From contig RXJA01000059.1 in NCBI GenBank assembly GCA_003963455.1, positions 1 through 64,000 on the forward strand: a DNA stretch of 64,000 nucleotides, given 5' to 3'. The notes beneath the pieces are model-generated. The model did no database searches. It worked only from the letters and a program-made list of their open reading frames with translations, and had not been told where the DNA came from. A program made the position numbers and the translations under genes. Below are positions 36,945-45,354 of this stretch, one piece after another. Source of the stretch: Hyphomicrobiales bacterium (GTDB lineage Bacteria > Pseudomonadota > Alphaproteobacteria > Rhizobiales > Rhizobiaceae). The number at the start of each line of letters is the position of its first letter. Positions within the stretch are counted from its first letter, which is position 1.

Positions 36945-37674
36945 CGCCAGTGCAGGACTTTGGGTGCTTTGGGCATATCTGTCTTCGGGTGCCTTGCTTT
37001 GGCTGACGGTCACGATCGCGGCCTGGATCTTCGCAGAGCGTATGGCGCAGTTGCTGGGCCAGAACCCGTTGGCCAATCCCGTGTTGGTCTCTGTGATTAT
37101 CGTCTCCACAATTTTGCACGTCTCGCAGATCAAATATGAGGCCTATTTCCAGGGTGCCCAGTTCATACATTTCCTCTTGGGACCTGCGACGGTCGCCTTG
37201 GCGGTTCCGATCGTCCGCAATATTGATTTGATCCGGAAGCACGCCTTGCCGATGGGCGTGTCGCTCTTTGTGTCGTCGGTCGTCGCCATTCTGTCCGTGA
37301 TAGGCATTACGCGGGCGTTCGGCCTTCCTGACGAGGTCATCATTTCCATGGCTCCGAAATCGGCCACTGCGGCGGTCGCAATGGGCATTTCGCAGGATGC
37401 TGGCGGGGATCCCTCCTTGACTGCGGTGATGGTTGTCACGACCGGGATATTGGGGGCGGTTCTGGTCACCCCTCTGATGAATCTGTTGGGAATTCGGAAC
37501 TATGCCGCCCGCGGCTTCGCCGCCGGCGTAGCGGCCCATGGCATCGGGACCGTCCGCGCATTCGCTGTCCATCCGGTGGCAGGGCTGTTTTCAGGAGTAG
37601 CCATGGGCCTCAATGGCATCGTCACGGCAATCCTTGTTCCGCTTATCTTGAGCTGGTTGGGATACATCCGGTAG
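36937..37674 (+). CDS. LrgB/CidB family membrane protein
   Basis: A 245-residue polytopic membrane protein with the LrgB hallmarks FLLGPATVALAVPIVRN, ISMAPKSATAAVAMGI and RNYAARGFAAGVAAHGIGTVRA. It starts at TTG 36937, preceded by GGAAGG, overlapping the LrgA-like gene, so the two are made together. In the LrgAB type of transporter this is the larger subunit. Located directly behind bhcABCD, glycolate or glyoxylate is its most plausible cargo; this is inference. Confidence 0.87.
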   Translation: MSDASAGLWVLWAYLSSGALLWLTVTIAAWIFAERMAQLLGQNPLANPVLVSVIIVSTILHVSQIKYEAYFQGAQFIHFLLGPATVALAVPIVRNIDLIRKHALPMGVSLFVSSVVAILSVIGITRAFGLPDEVIISMAPKSATAAVAMGISQDAGGDPSLTAVMVVTTGILGAVLVTPLMNLLGIRNYAARGFAAGVAAHGIGTVRAFAVHPVAGLFSGVAMGLNGIVTAILVPLILSWLGYIR

Positions 37675-37791
37675 GTGCCGGTTGTGGATGGCCCGGCACC
37701 CGCTGCTCTTATGGTGACCCGGGAAGCGGAGCTGGTGGCCGAGATCCAAAAATGGGACCGCTCCGGCGGCGCGGTCCGCCGGGACGGCTTT

Positions 37792-37902
37792 GGTTTAGAG
37801 CAATTCGAGGAAAAGTGCGTAGCGGTTTTCCGTCCGGAATTGCGTAAAAACAAAGAGTTAAAGCGGTTCGGCGGTTCTATCAAACGCTGAACCGCTCTAG
37901 AC
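37792..37902. repeat. Mesorhizobium-type intergenic repeat with terminal hairpin
   Basis: The segment starting TTTAGAGCAATTCGAGGAAA and running through TTTTCCGTCCGGAATTGCGT to a stem AGCGGTTC...GAACCGCT looks like an intergenic element that I recall as multicopy in Mesorhizobium genomes. The final stem can act as a bidirectional terminator between lrgB (plus) and ohr (minus). A 71-codon frame through it is not a gene. Confidence 0.55.
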
Positions 37903-37910
37903 GTTTCCCG

Positions 37911-38345
37911 TCACGCTGCTTTTGTCGGCACCGCCACTGTGGAAAGCGCCACGTCGATATTGCCCCGGATGGCGTTGGAATACGGGCAGATCTGATGCGC
38001 TTCCGACACAAGCGCTTCCGCGCCCGCCTGGTCGAGGCCTTTGGTCTCCGCCGCCAGCGCCACGCCGAGCCTGAAGCCGCCCTGCTCGCTCGGATAGAGG
38101 CTGACGGTGGCCGTCACCGCCGCATCCTGAAGAGGAAGCTTTTGCTTGCGCGCCACGAGACGGATCGCGCCTTCGAAACAAGCGGCGTAGCCGGCTGCAA
38201 AAAGCTGCTCCGGATTGGTGGCGCCACCCTGCCCGCCGAGTTCCTTCGGCATCGCCAGATCGACCTTCAGCAGTCCGTCGCTCGTTTCTGCATGACCCGT
38301 GCGGCCGCCGGAAACATGAGCCTGGGTGGTGTAAAGTGCTGACAT
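37911..38345 (-). CDS. ohr: Organic hydroperoxide resistance protein (Ohr/OsmC family)
   Basis: A 144-residue thiol peroxidase that reduces organic hydroperoxides. The two redox cysteines are in GYAACFEGAIRL and HQICPYSNAIRGN, with the N-terminal LYTTQAHVSGGRTGHA and NPEQLFAAGY typical of Ohr rather than OsmC. GGAGA precedes the ATG. No OhrR-like regulator gene is adjacent. CTTGCACAAG, just upstream, is an imperfect inverted repeat. Confidence 0.92.
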   Translation of the reverse strand: MSALYTTQAHVSGGRTGHAETSDGLLKVDLAMPKELGGQGGATNPEQLFAAGYAACFEGAIRLVARKQKLPLQDAAVTATVSLYPSEQGGFRLGVALAAETKGLDQAGAEALVSEAHQICPYSNAIRGNIDVALSTVAVPTKAA

Positions 38346-38463
38346 TCAATTTCTCCATTTGTCTTGCACAAGATTGTTTACCGAATGTTCTTGCTCAGCC
38401 CACGAGGTAACTGCGTGTTGTCTGGCGCTTGATCACACTCTCGACGAGATCAGTTCTTCGCAA

Positions 38464-40572
38464 CTACGCATGAACGGAAACGCCATCGTCGGAAGTTGAA
38501 GCGCTTTGCGCCGGAACGGCCCGGCACAACAAGCAGGTCCTGGCGTGCACATCGAACTCCGGCTCGGAATCATAGGTAACGCTACCCTTGACGAGGCCAA
38601 CGCTGCATGTCCCGCATTTGCCGATCCGGCAATTGAAGTCCGGTTCGAGACCGACGCTCTCGGCGAGGTCGAGGAGCGTGCCGGATCCGGGCGCCCAGAC
38701 CGCATCGATACCGGATTTCTCAAAGCGCACCCTTACAGGCCGCGACGAAGGCGGTGCCAGATCAATCGATGCGCGCCTGGGGCGTGTTCGGCGCAGAGCG
38801 GCCGGTCCAAACGTCTCGGCGAAAATCCTCAGGTCCGGCACGCCAAGGGCCCGAAGCCCGTCATAGACATCCTGCATGAAGCCGGGCGGACCGCAGAGAT
38901 AGAAGTCGCACCGCAAGGATGGCAGGCATTTCTTCACCAGCGCCGCGTCAAGCCGGCCGGCATGGTCGTAGTCAACGGTTTGCCGCGCTTGGCGCGGGTC
39001 GGACAAAGTCCGGACGAATCTAAGCCAGCCATGACCTTGTGCCACCATCGAAGCGAGCTCAGCGTCAAATGCGCGTTCATTCTTGGTCCTGGCACCGTAG
39101 AACAGCCACATCGGCTTCTTCGCCCTTGTGCCATTTCGCTGATAAAGGCGGTGGCGCAGCATGGCGATCATGGGCGTAATGCCGACACCTGCCGCAATCA
39201 GCACCGACGGCCTCTTGCCTTCAGGCAGGAGGGTAAAGCTCCCGCCGGGCGCTCGCGCTTCGATAAGCGCTCCCACCTGGAAATTGTCATGGATAAATGA
39301 CGAAGCGACGCCACCCTTTTTTATGCTGAGGCGATAGCCACTGTCGGAAGGCGCTGCCGAAATCGTGTAGTTGCGGAGAAGCGGCCGGGCGCTATCGGGC
39401 ATCCGGAGCTGGATCGGCAAATACTGGCCTGCCTCATGGGGGACCAGCGCTTCGCCATCGGCGGGCTGCAGGTAAAAGGAGCTGATGGACGAACTTTCCT
39501 CGGCGCGGCGGACGACTCGAAACGGCCGCCATCGGGCGGCCCGCAGCTCTGCCTGGCGCCGGCGGGAAACCTCCCGCCAGTCTCCCGTCCTGATACTGTT
39601 TGGCGATTCACCGCCCTCCACTTTGCTCCAGCGCAGCGCCAAGGCGTCGGGACGGAAGACGACACGCTCTGGTGTCAGGCGCCACAAGCGCTCCGCGCCT
39701 TGGAACAATCCGATCTCCGGTGAATCGAGGATGACCTTCGCCTGGCCGCTGATTTGAAGCAAGGCCCCGGTGTCGAAGTTGGGGAAACAGAGGCCTGCGC
39801 GGCCGTTGACGAGAATGTTGCCCAGCGTGTTGAAAAAGAGATTGCCGGCGAAGTCCGGGATTGTCAGCGAGCCGTCCGCATCGACACGAACAAAGCCAGG
39901 CTTGCCACCCCGGTGCGAGACGTCGACCTGGCGGCGGCTTTCCCGGTCGATGTACGAAGCCACGAAGAATGTGTCTGCGGAGGTAATCAGGGCGCGGTGG
40001 CTCTCGTCGAGGACGCCGCTTTCCAGGCGGAGCGATGGCCAATTCGTTTGCGGATCCCGAGCAAATGTGAAGTTCCGCAGTTGGATATATTGCGGGCAAT
40101 TGCCAAAGCTCTCTTCAACGGCGACGCGCAGGCCCGCTCCTTGCCTCTGGCTGACAATGCCATTGACCCTGTTGCGCCGGCGCGTGCTCAGTTCAATGCC
40201 CAAAAGGCCGATGGCCTTGCCCACAGCAAGACCGGCCTCGGCGGGATCGCTCGTATCCACCCTCGCGCCTAGCTCCACGGTCCTGCTGTCCGGTATGGCG
40301 ATAAATCCTGGAAGGCCCTCTCGAATGGTCGCCCAGACGTCGCCCTGCCCGTCGACCGCGCCAATGACGATGGAAGGTAAGAGAGGGAAAAAAAGGCGAT
40401 GCTGCTCGATGAGATGGTCGCGGATGTTCGCGATCTGGCGCTCCATGAGCTGACGAACGCCGGCCTTCTCCTGAAGCGTTAGCTCACCCACGTGCCACGC
40501 CGCGCCGCCATCGATCGGTTGATGGCGGGATTGCGGCGCGGCACCAAGCTCCTTGGGTATTTCGTCGGCCAC
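38464..40572 (-). CDS. Fusion of PNPOx-like flavin domain, FAD/NAD(P) reductase and 2Fe-2S ferredoxin
   Basis: A 702-residue three-part protein. Residues about 60-300 are a pyridoxamine-phosphate-oxidase-like split barrel (FFVASYIDRESRRQVDVSHR, GNLFFNTLGNILVNGRAGL). About 330-600 is a ferredoxin-reductase module with LLRNYTISAAPSD for FAD, LIAAGVGITPMIAMLRH and FYLCGPPGFMQDV for NAD(P). About 615-702 is a plant-type ferredoxin with cysteines in CRIGKCGTCSVG and CLLC. The GTG start at 40572 overlaps the GST stop (TAGTG), so they are coupled. It should pass electrons from NAD(P)H to its own flavin domain or to an outside oxygenase; no oxygenase gene is adjacent. Confidence 0.88.
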   Translation of the reverse strand: MADEIPKELGAAPQSRHQPIDGGAAWHVGELTLQEKAGVRQLMERQIANIRDHLIEQHRLFFPLLPSIVIGAVDGQGDVWATIREGLPGFIAIPDSRTVELGARVDTSDPAEAGLAVGKAIGLLGIELSTRRRNRVNGIVSQRQGAGLRVAVEESFGNCPQYIQLRNFTFARDPQTNWPSLRLESGVLDESHRALITSADTFFVASYIDRESRRQVDVSHRGGKPGFVRVDADGSLTIPDFAGNLFFNTLGNILVNGRAGLCFPNFDTGALLQISGQAKVILDSPEIGLFQGAERLWRLTPERVVFRPDALALRWSKVEGGESPNSIRTGDWREVSRRRQAELRAARWRPFRVVRRAEESSSISSFYLQPADGEALVPHEAGQYLPIQLRMPDSARPLLRNYTISAAPSDSGYRLSIKKGGVASSFIHDNFQVGALIEARAPGGSFTLLPEGKRPSVLIAAGVGITPMIAMLRHRLYQRNGTRAKKPMWLFYGARTKNERAFDAELASMVAQGHGWLRFVRTLSDPRQARQTVDYDHAGRLDAALVKKCLPSLRCDFYLCGPPGFMQDVYDGLRALGVPDLRIFAETFGPAALRRTRPRRASIDLAPPSSRPVRVRFEKSGIDAVWAPGSGTLLDLAESVGLEPDFNCRIGKCGTCSVGLVKGSVTYDSEPEFDVHARTCLLCRAVPAQSASTSDDGVSVHA

Positions 40573-41177
40573 TAGGCGCTCTTGCGCAGGCCGGCTGTGG
40601 TTTGCGGGAACGGCAGAAATCCCGGCAGCGCCTCGACGCGCTTCAGCCACGACAAGATATTGCTGTAGCCGGATATGTCCACGTTTCCTTCCGGCGCGTG
40701 CGAGGTGTAGCTGTAAAGTGCGATATCAGCGATCGTGGGGCCGTTGCCGACAATCCATTGACGGCCCAAAAGAGCTTGATCGACCAGCTTGAGGACCTTG
40801 TGCGCCCTGGCGATCGCTTCCGGAGCATCAAGCTCGACGTTGAAGACCGTGACGAGGCGCGCGGCGCAGGGGCCATTGGCAATTTCGTTGGCAGCGACGG
40901 ACAGCCACTTCTGCACCGCAGCCGCTTCCTTTGCTCCTTCTGGAAGCCAGTCTTGCCGGGCGTTTTTCTTCGCCAGGTAGACCAGGATGGCATTGGAGTC
41001 GGCCACGATCGTGTCGCCGTCGACCAGGACCGGCACCTGCCCGAAGGGGTTCAGCTCGAGGAAATCGGGACTGCGCAGGTTTGTCTGTTCAACCATCTCG
41101 GCCCTCAGGCCGAGGAATGACAGAAACAGTCGGACGCGGTGTGAGTGGCCCGACAGAGTGATATGATAAAGCTTCAT
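40572..41177 (-). CDS. Glutathione S-transferase family protein
   Basis: A 201-residue GST. The thioredoxin-fold N-terminus ([20 protein letters not shown]) is followed by the cis-Pro glutathione site [13 protein letters not shown] and the AILVYLAKK helix; an all-helical C-domain follows. The ATG has a GGGAGG site. It is co-transcribed with the oxidoreductase fusion and divergent from a LysR gene, suggesting a detoxification or ring-modification unit induced by an unknown electrophile. Confidence 0.9.
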   Translation of the reverse strand: MKLYHITLSGHSHRVRLFLSFLGLRAEMVEQTNLRSPDFLELNPFGQVPVLVDGDTIVADSNAILVYLAKKNARQDWLPEGAKEAAAVQKWLSVAANEIANGPCAARLVTVFNVELDAPEAIARAHKVLKLVDQALLGRQWIVGNGPTIADIALYSYTSHAPEGNVDISGYSNILSWLKRVEALPGFLPFPQTTAGLRKSA

Positions 41178-41542
41178 CAGGAAATTACCTCCCTTTCAAT
41201 TTCCCACGCCATCTCGATTCCTTGCGATTGGGCGTGGCTCTCTCGACGTCGATCAAATGATCGCCATTTCATGATAGTGTTCGGGCTAGTTCTCGAAACG
41301 CCCTGGGCATGGGAACTGTCCTTCCAGATTTTGGAAGGGGGACGAGCAAAAGACTTCAATTCCGTTAGATTTCGATCGTAGCTATGATGCCTACGGCACT
41401 TTGCGAGGAGCGGTACCTCGTGACGCTAGCAAAACTATTCGCAAGATCACTCGATACGAACCATGGTTAAAATTCCTATATTCTGAGAGACTGTTCCATA
41501 AAATAAAGTCAATCAGGAAATTGTTATCATTTTGAGATCGAC
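41178..41542. promoter_or_regulatory. Divergent promoter region for GST operon and LysR gene
   Basis: 365 bases without a gene. CGTAG, 9 bases, CTACG at 41377-41395 is a perfect inverted repeat of LysR-box type. The right half is A+T-rich. No other structure was noticed. Confidence 0.5.
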
Positions 41543-42445
41543 ATGGACAGAATAGAATCAATGAAGTTACTGATCATTACTGTCGAAGAGAGGAGCCTCT
41601 CTGCTGCAGCTCGCAGGTTGGGTATCCCTCTTGCTACGGTCAGTCGCAATGTTGCGAATCTGGAGAAGCATCTCGGAGCAAAGCTTCTCAATCGTTCAAA
41701 CCGCCAGCTTGCCTTGACGGATGCGGGCCACGCCTATTTCGCGGCATGCAAGCGTATCCTGGATGACCTTCATGAAGCTGAAAGAGTGGCGGCGGGTGAG
41801 TATGTTGCGCCGCGGGGGAACCTCATCGTCACGGCGCCGATTGTCTTCGGAAGGCTGCATCTGGTGCCGATCCTGGTGGCGTTCATGGAGGCCCACCCGG
41901 ACGTCGATGTGCGGCTGGTTCTCAGTGACGGTGTCGCCAATCTGGTCGAACAGAACATGGATGCCGCATTGCGGATTGGCGTCTTGCCCGATAGCTCGCT
42001 GCTTGCGACCAAGATTGGCGAGATCCGCCGCATTGTCTGCGCCAGCCCGGCCTATTTCGAAAAGCGTGGCGTGCCCCAGCAACCCTCGGATCTGCGCATG
42101 CACTGCTGTATCACATTTGAGGGACAATCCCGTCCCGAATCGTGGACTTTCGGCGCTTCCGGCTCCGTCGTTGTTCCCATTCGCAGCCGGCTGGCGGCAA
42201 CAACTGCGGAGGCCTGTGTCGACGCGGCTATATTTGGCGCCGGTGTTACCAGGGTACTGTCATATCAAGTCGAGGAGCCAGTGCGAAAAGGCGAACTCGT
42301 GCTGGCCCTGGAAGATTATGAGCCAACCCCCATTCCGGTGAATCTCGTCTATCGCGGCGGCGGCTTGATCCCTCTCAAGCTACGTGCGTTCATCGATTTT
42401 GTCGTCCCTCGCCTGCGGGCTCGATTGAACCATTCCGCTAGGTAG
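41543..42445 (+). CDS. LysR family transcriptional regulator
   Basis: A 300-residue LTTR. The helix-turn-helix is SLSAAARRLGIPLATVSRNV within the first 40 residues, followed by LEKHLGAKLLNRSNRQLALT. The C-terminal two thirds are the periplasmic-binding-like effector domain of the subgroup with VTAPIVFGRLHLVPIL and HPDVDVRLVLSDGV. It is divergent from the GST/oxidoreductase pair, the usual arrangement for a regulator of that operon. It could also affect the nitrile hydratase genes on its right, but those have their own leader. Confidence 0.92.
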   Translation: MDRIESMKLLIITVEERSLSAAARRLGIPLATVSRNVANLEKHLGAKLLNRSNRQLALTDAGHAYFAACKRILDDLHEAERVAAGEYVAPRGNLIVTAPIVFGRLHLVPILVAFMEAHPDVDVRLVLSDGVANLVEQNMDAALRIGVLPDSSLLATKIGEIRRIVCASPAYFEKRGVPQQPSDLRMHCCITFEGQSRPESWTFGASGSVVVPIRSRLAATTAEACVDAAIFGAGVTRVLSYQVEEPVRKGELVLALEDYEPTPIPVNLVYRGGGLIPLKLRAFIDFVVPRLRARLNHSAR

Positions 42446-42539
42446 GGACGGCGGGCTTTGCTTCCCTGCCCTTGCCTGGAATTCACGTAAAGGACGGGCC
42501 AGGCGGCACCCTTGCCCTCGCCCCTCTTGTCAAGACAGT

Positions 42540-42652
42540 TGCGATATGCAGTAATCTATCTGGATGCTCCGCTATTTAGCCGGGCACCAAACATAGCGCC
42601 CGGGCGCATTGGCAACGTGGCCTCCCAGATTTCGGTCTGCGGGGGTTTTTTT
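42540..42652 (+). promoter_or_regulatory. ANTAR-type antitermination leader 1 (nitrile hydratase accessory gene)
   Basis: A 5' leader ending in an intrinsic terminator: CCTCC...GGGGG stem (42621-42645) with a 7-T tract. Overlapping its 5' side is the hairpin GGC-AACGTG-GCC (42611-42622), whose six-base loop has A at position 1 and G at 4, as ANTAR RNA-binding proteins require. The upstream partner hairpin is less clear; CATAGCGC at 42592 aligns with the first hairpin of leader 2. Leaders 1 and 2 also share GCGCATTGGCA directly before and into the hairpin. Confidence 0.65.
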
Positions 42653-42789
42653 GTGCTTTGCGTTGCGTCCGGCCTTGGCTCGAGTTGGTCCGTCCCTGCC
42701 GTTGACGACGACCGGCGGTGTCAGGCCGGCCGATCGCCAAGTAGCAAGCTGGCCATGGGTTCGAGACGATTAACAAAGGAAAAAAGGCA

Positions 42790-43140
42790 ATGAGGGAAAT
42801 TGAACAGAAATACGTTGAGAAACTGGAGGGCGTAGCCAGCGCGCCGCGCCGCTGCGATCGGCTGACATTCGACGAACCCTGGCAAAGCAGGGCATTCGGT
42901 ATGGTTCTCGCCTTTTGTGAGGGCAAGACCATTGTTTTTGAGGATTTCCGGCAGAGCCTGATCTCGACGATTGGCTCGTGGGAGAAGGAACACGACCTCC
43001 ACGACGCCACCTGGGAATATTACGAACAGTGGTTGAAGGCTTTCGAAGCGCTTGCCTTCCAACGCGGTTTTGTCACTCAAGATGAACTGGATGCCCGGAC
43101 CTCGGAATTCCAGAGCCGGACCCGAACGGAATTGATCTGA
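42790..43140 (+). CDS. Nitrile hydratase accessory protein (beta-subunit-like metallochaperone)
   Basis: A 116-residue cytosolic protein. FDEPWQSRAFGMVLAFCEG and the later SLISTIGSWEKEHDLHDATW and YYEQWLKAFEAL resemble the N-terminal half of nitrile hydratase beta subunits, the pattern of the accessory/activator proteins that load cobalt into the alpha subunit. It is first in the nitrile cluster and is separated from nthB by 555 bases with a terminator hairpin and a second leader. That placement differs from the common order, where the accessory gene follows the subunits. Confidence 0.82.
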   Translation: MREIEQKYVEKLEGVASAPRRCDRLTFDEPWQSRAFGMVLAFCEGKTIVFEDFRQSLISTIGSWEKEHDLHDATWEYYEQWLKAFEALAFQRGFVTQDELDARTSEFQSRTRTELI

Positions 43141-43555
43141 CCGGCGATAGAGGCAGGGTTTTCGTTTTATCGGAGAACCGGGCCGGATCATATGCTGGGC
43201 CATTGATGTTGGGAGCCATGGCCCGTTGGCTCTTAAAGCCTATCTCGGCAGAGCGGGTCTCGTCAGACCGCCTGACATTGGTGCCGACATGACCGGCCTA
43301 AGCGGCGACGCGCCCCAAGCGCGTCGCCGCTTGATCTTTTGGCGGGCCGCACGAGGATAGCGCTGCAAGCCTCCGACCTTCGGTCAAAGGCCAGTGATAC
43401 CAGCGCGATCGCGGATCCGGCAGAGCAAGTTCCGCCGCCCGGCGGAACGGTTTTCTTCCCACAAGACAGCGCACGAAAATTATTTAGTCGGCCTCTTGCC
43501 ACGGCGTTTGCAATATGCCTTAATTAAGACAGACGGGCTGCCTTTTGCGGTCCGT
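43141..43555. other. Intergenic region with strong hairpin
   Basis: Gap between the accessory gene and leader 2. It has a 14-bp perfect stem, AAGCGGCGACGCGC paired with GCGCGTCGCCGCTT (43300-43332), followed by GATCTTTT, a likely terminator for the accessory transcript. No gene is supported. Confidence 0.65.
43300..43340 (+). terminator. Terminator after the nitrile hydratase accessory gene
   Basis: A 14-bp G+C-rich stem with a short loop and then a TGATCTTTT tail. Confidence 0.7.
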
Positions 43556-43627
43556 CACCACACAGCAATAGCGCTGCGCGCATTGGCATCGAAGCCTCCG
43601 GGACCCCTGGTCCGCGGGGGTTTTTTT
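43556..43627 (+). promoter_or_regulatory. ANTAR-type antitermination leader 2 (nthBA)
   Basis: The clearest of the nitrile-cluster leaders. Hairpin P1 is CAGC-AATAGC-GCTG (43563-43576), then an 8-base linker, then P2, GGC-ATCGAA-GCC (43585-43596). The last two bases of P2 begin the terminator CCTCCGGGACC...GGTCC..GGGGG (43595-43620) followed by 7 T. P2 and the terminator are mutually exclusive. The P2 loop has A1 and G4 as in known ANTAR targets; the P1 loop has AxxG shifted by one base. Confidence 0.72.
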
Positions 43628-43695
43628 GCGTCTTTCGGCACGCGCTGACGGTCAGCGTCGACCAGTTTGTTCATTTTTCAATGGGGAACATTGCA

Positions 43696-44370
43696 ATGAA
43701 GCTACAGCAGTTTCTGGGCGGGATCGAGAATCTCGGCCCAGTAAATGTCGAGAAGCGGGTCTTCGTCCAAGATTGGGAGGCCCAACTCTTTGGTGTTCAC
43801 GCCACCATGATGGGTACCGGCATTTGGGCTTGGCCCCATCTGCGCGTGCTCGCCGAGGCGATGAACCCGCTCGATTACTTCAAGTACCGCTACTACATCA
43901 AGTGGCTGGGTGGCATGTGCCACTTCCTGATCGAGCGCGGCTACATCAATGCCAAGGAACTCGACGAGCGCACCGATCACTATCTGAAGAACCCCGATGC
44001 GCCGCAGCCCAACAAGGGCAATCCCGAAATCACGAACCGTGTCGTCGAGTATCTTTGGACCGGCGACAACCCGTATCGCGACCTGGTCATCAACCCGATC
44101 TTCAAGACCGGCGATCGGGTCCGTGTGCTGGACATGCCGTCGTCGCCGCATACGCGCCTGCCGGGATATCTGCGCAACAAGGTCGGCATCATCGACGAGG
44201 TCTATCCGAAGCCGATCCTCTACACCGACTCGGTGCCAACGGACTCGGTCAGCGTGCCGCAGCCGATCTACCGGGTGCGCTTCGCGACCCGTGACCTCTG
44301 GGCCAACATCCCCGACACCGGGGACATTCTCTACAACGATTGCTTCGAAACCTATCTGGCCGCGGCCTAG
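43696..44370 (+). CDS. nthB: Nitrile hydratase beta subunit
   Basis: A 224-residue subunit of the enzyme that hydrates nitriles to amides. The N-terminus MKLQQFLGGIENLGPVNVEK resembles the usual MxGxxDxGG start. The C-terminal SH3-like domain has FKTGDRVRV, HTRLPGYLRNKVGII and YRVRFATRDLW. ATG 43696 follows GGGGAA; an ATG 15 bases earlier lacks a ribosome site. The order beta then alpha is common in cobalt-type enzymes. Confidence 0.93.
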   Translation: MKLQQFLGGIENLGPVNVEKRVFVQDWEAQLFGVHATMMGTGIWAWPHLRVLAEAMNPLDYFKYRYYIKWLGGMCHFLIERGYINAKELDERTDHYLKNPDAPQPNKGNPEITNRVVEYLWTGDNPYRDLVINPIFKTGDRVRVLDMPSSPHTRLPGYLRNKVGIIDEVYPKPILYTDSVPTDSVSVPQPIYRVRFATRDLWANIPDTGDILYNDCFETYLAAA

Positions 44371-44395
44371 GTTTCCCGCGCGAAAGCGCAGGAAA
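44371..44395 (+). other. Hairpin between nthB and nthA
   Basis: TTTCC, a mismatch, GCGC-GAAA-GCGC, GGAAA: a GNRA-capped stem directly after the nthB stop and before the nthA ribosome site. It could stabilise the upstream message or tune the subunit ratio. Confidence 0.5.
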
Positions 44396-44434
44396 AAGCT
44401 TCTCAAACTGACATTTCAAAAGGGAATTGGAATA

Positions 44435-45064
44435 ATGGCAAAGGACAACCACGATCATGATCACGAGCATCATGACCACCTGCGCGAGAGCGAGAGCTAC
44501 TACGCGGCGCGCACCAAGGCGCTGGAATCGCTCTTTCGTGAAAAGGGCCTGATCGGCACCGACACGGTCGACCGGGTCATCCGCTTCTTCGACCACGACA
44601 TGGGTCCGTTCAACGGCGCCAAGGTGGTCGCGCGCGCCTGGACGGATCCGGCGTTCAAGCAACGGCTACTCGCCAATGCCAACGCCGCGATTGCCGAGCT
44701 CGGCCTGCGCGACGGCATCGAGGGGGAGAACCTCAAGGCCGTCGAATGCACCCCGAGCGTTCACCACATGGTCAGCTGCACGTTGTGCTCGTGCTGGCCG
44801 TGGCCGTTGCTGGGCCTTCCGCCCTACTGGTTCAAGGACCCGGTCTTCCGCGCCCGCGTCGTGCGCGAGCCGCGCGAAGTGCTCGGCGATTTCGGCGTCG
44901 AGCTTGATGCCGACACACGCATCGAGATCTGGGATTCGAGCGCCCAGATCCGCTACTTCGTCATCCCCAATCGGCCGGCCGGGACCGAAGGGTGGGACGA
45001 GGAGAAACTTGCTTCCATCGTATCGACGGAAGCAATGCAGGGACTGGATGTCGTCACTGCATAG
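44435..45064 (+). CDS. nthA: Nitrile hydratase alpha subunit, cobalt type
   Basis: A 209-residue catalytic subunit. The metal-binding claw is VSCTLCSCWPW, the CTLCSC form associated with low-spin cobalt enzymes (iron enzymes have Ser at the second position). The two outer cysteines are normally oxidised to sulfinate and sulfenate. The N-terminus is rich in His and Asp (NHDHDHEHHDH), possibly a metal-handling tail and not a family norm. It is co-transcribed with nthB. Cobalt supply can come from CbtBA encoded 4.4 kb downstream. Confidence 0.95.
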   Translation: MAKDNHDHDHEHHDHLRESESYYAARTKALESLFREKGLIGTDTVDRVIRFFDHDMGPFNGAKVVARAWTDPAFKQRLLANANAAIAELGLRDGIEGENLKAVECTPSVHHMVSCTLCSCWPWPLLGLPPYWFKDPVFRARVVREPREVLGDFGVELDADTRIEIWDSSAQIRYFVIPNRPAGTEGWDEEKLASIVSTEAMQGLDVVTA

Positions 45065-45354
45065 TCCCCAACGTGGCTCGATCGACGATGGGAGGAAATC
45101 GATGATCGTCGCCGTTGCTTTCCAGGCAAACAGATGGGTTTCCTGCGCCATTTGGGGTTGAGCCACTAAGGGTTTCATTACGAAAGCCTTTATCGCCAGT
45201 GCGGCGAAACAGGACATGGATGTGCGGTCGCGATAGCGCGACACAAAGGCTCCTCCAAGGCAGCGCAATCTGCCTTGGAGGGAACTGGGGAGTAACTTTC
45301 GCAACTGAAGCATCAGTCGACTTCAACTGGGTCGACTTTAACAAGGGGAGGACA
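45065..45354 (+). other. Structured spacer between nthA and the DUF1097 gene
   Basis: 290 bases without a gene. Two hairpins stand out: GTCGC-GATAGC-GCGAC (45227-45242), whose loop resembles the first hairpins of the other leaders, and an 11-bp stem CCTCCAAGGCA/TGCCTTGGAGG (45252-45281) with no T tract. This may be an RNA processing or attenuation region. Confidence 0.45.

Noticed and set aside
36546..37674. LrgAB as holin/antiholin cell-lysis proteins
   Set aside because: That older label does not fit the operon context; a transport role as for PLGG1 and pyruvate-transporting LrgAB pairs is more consistent.
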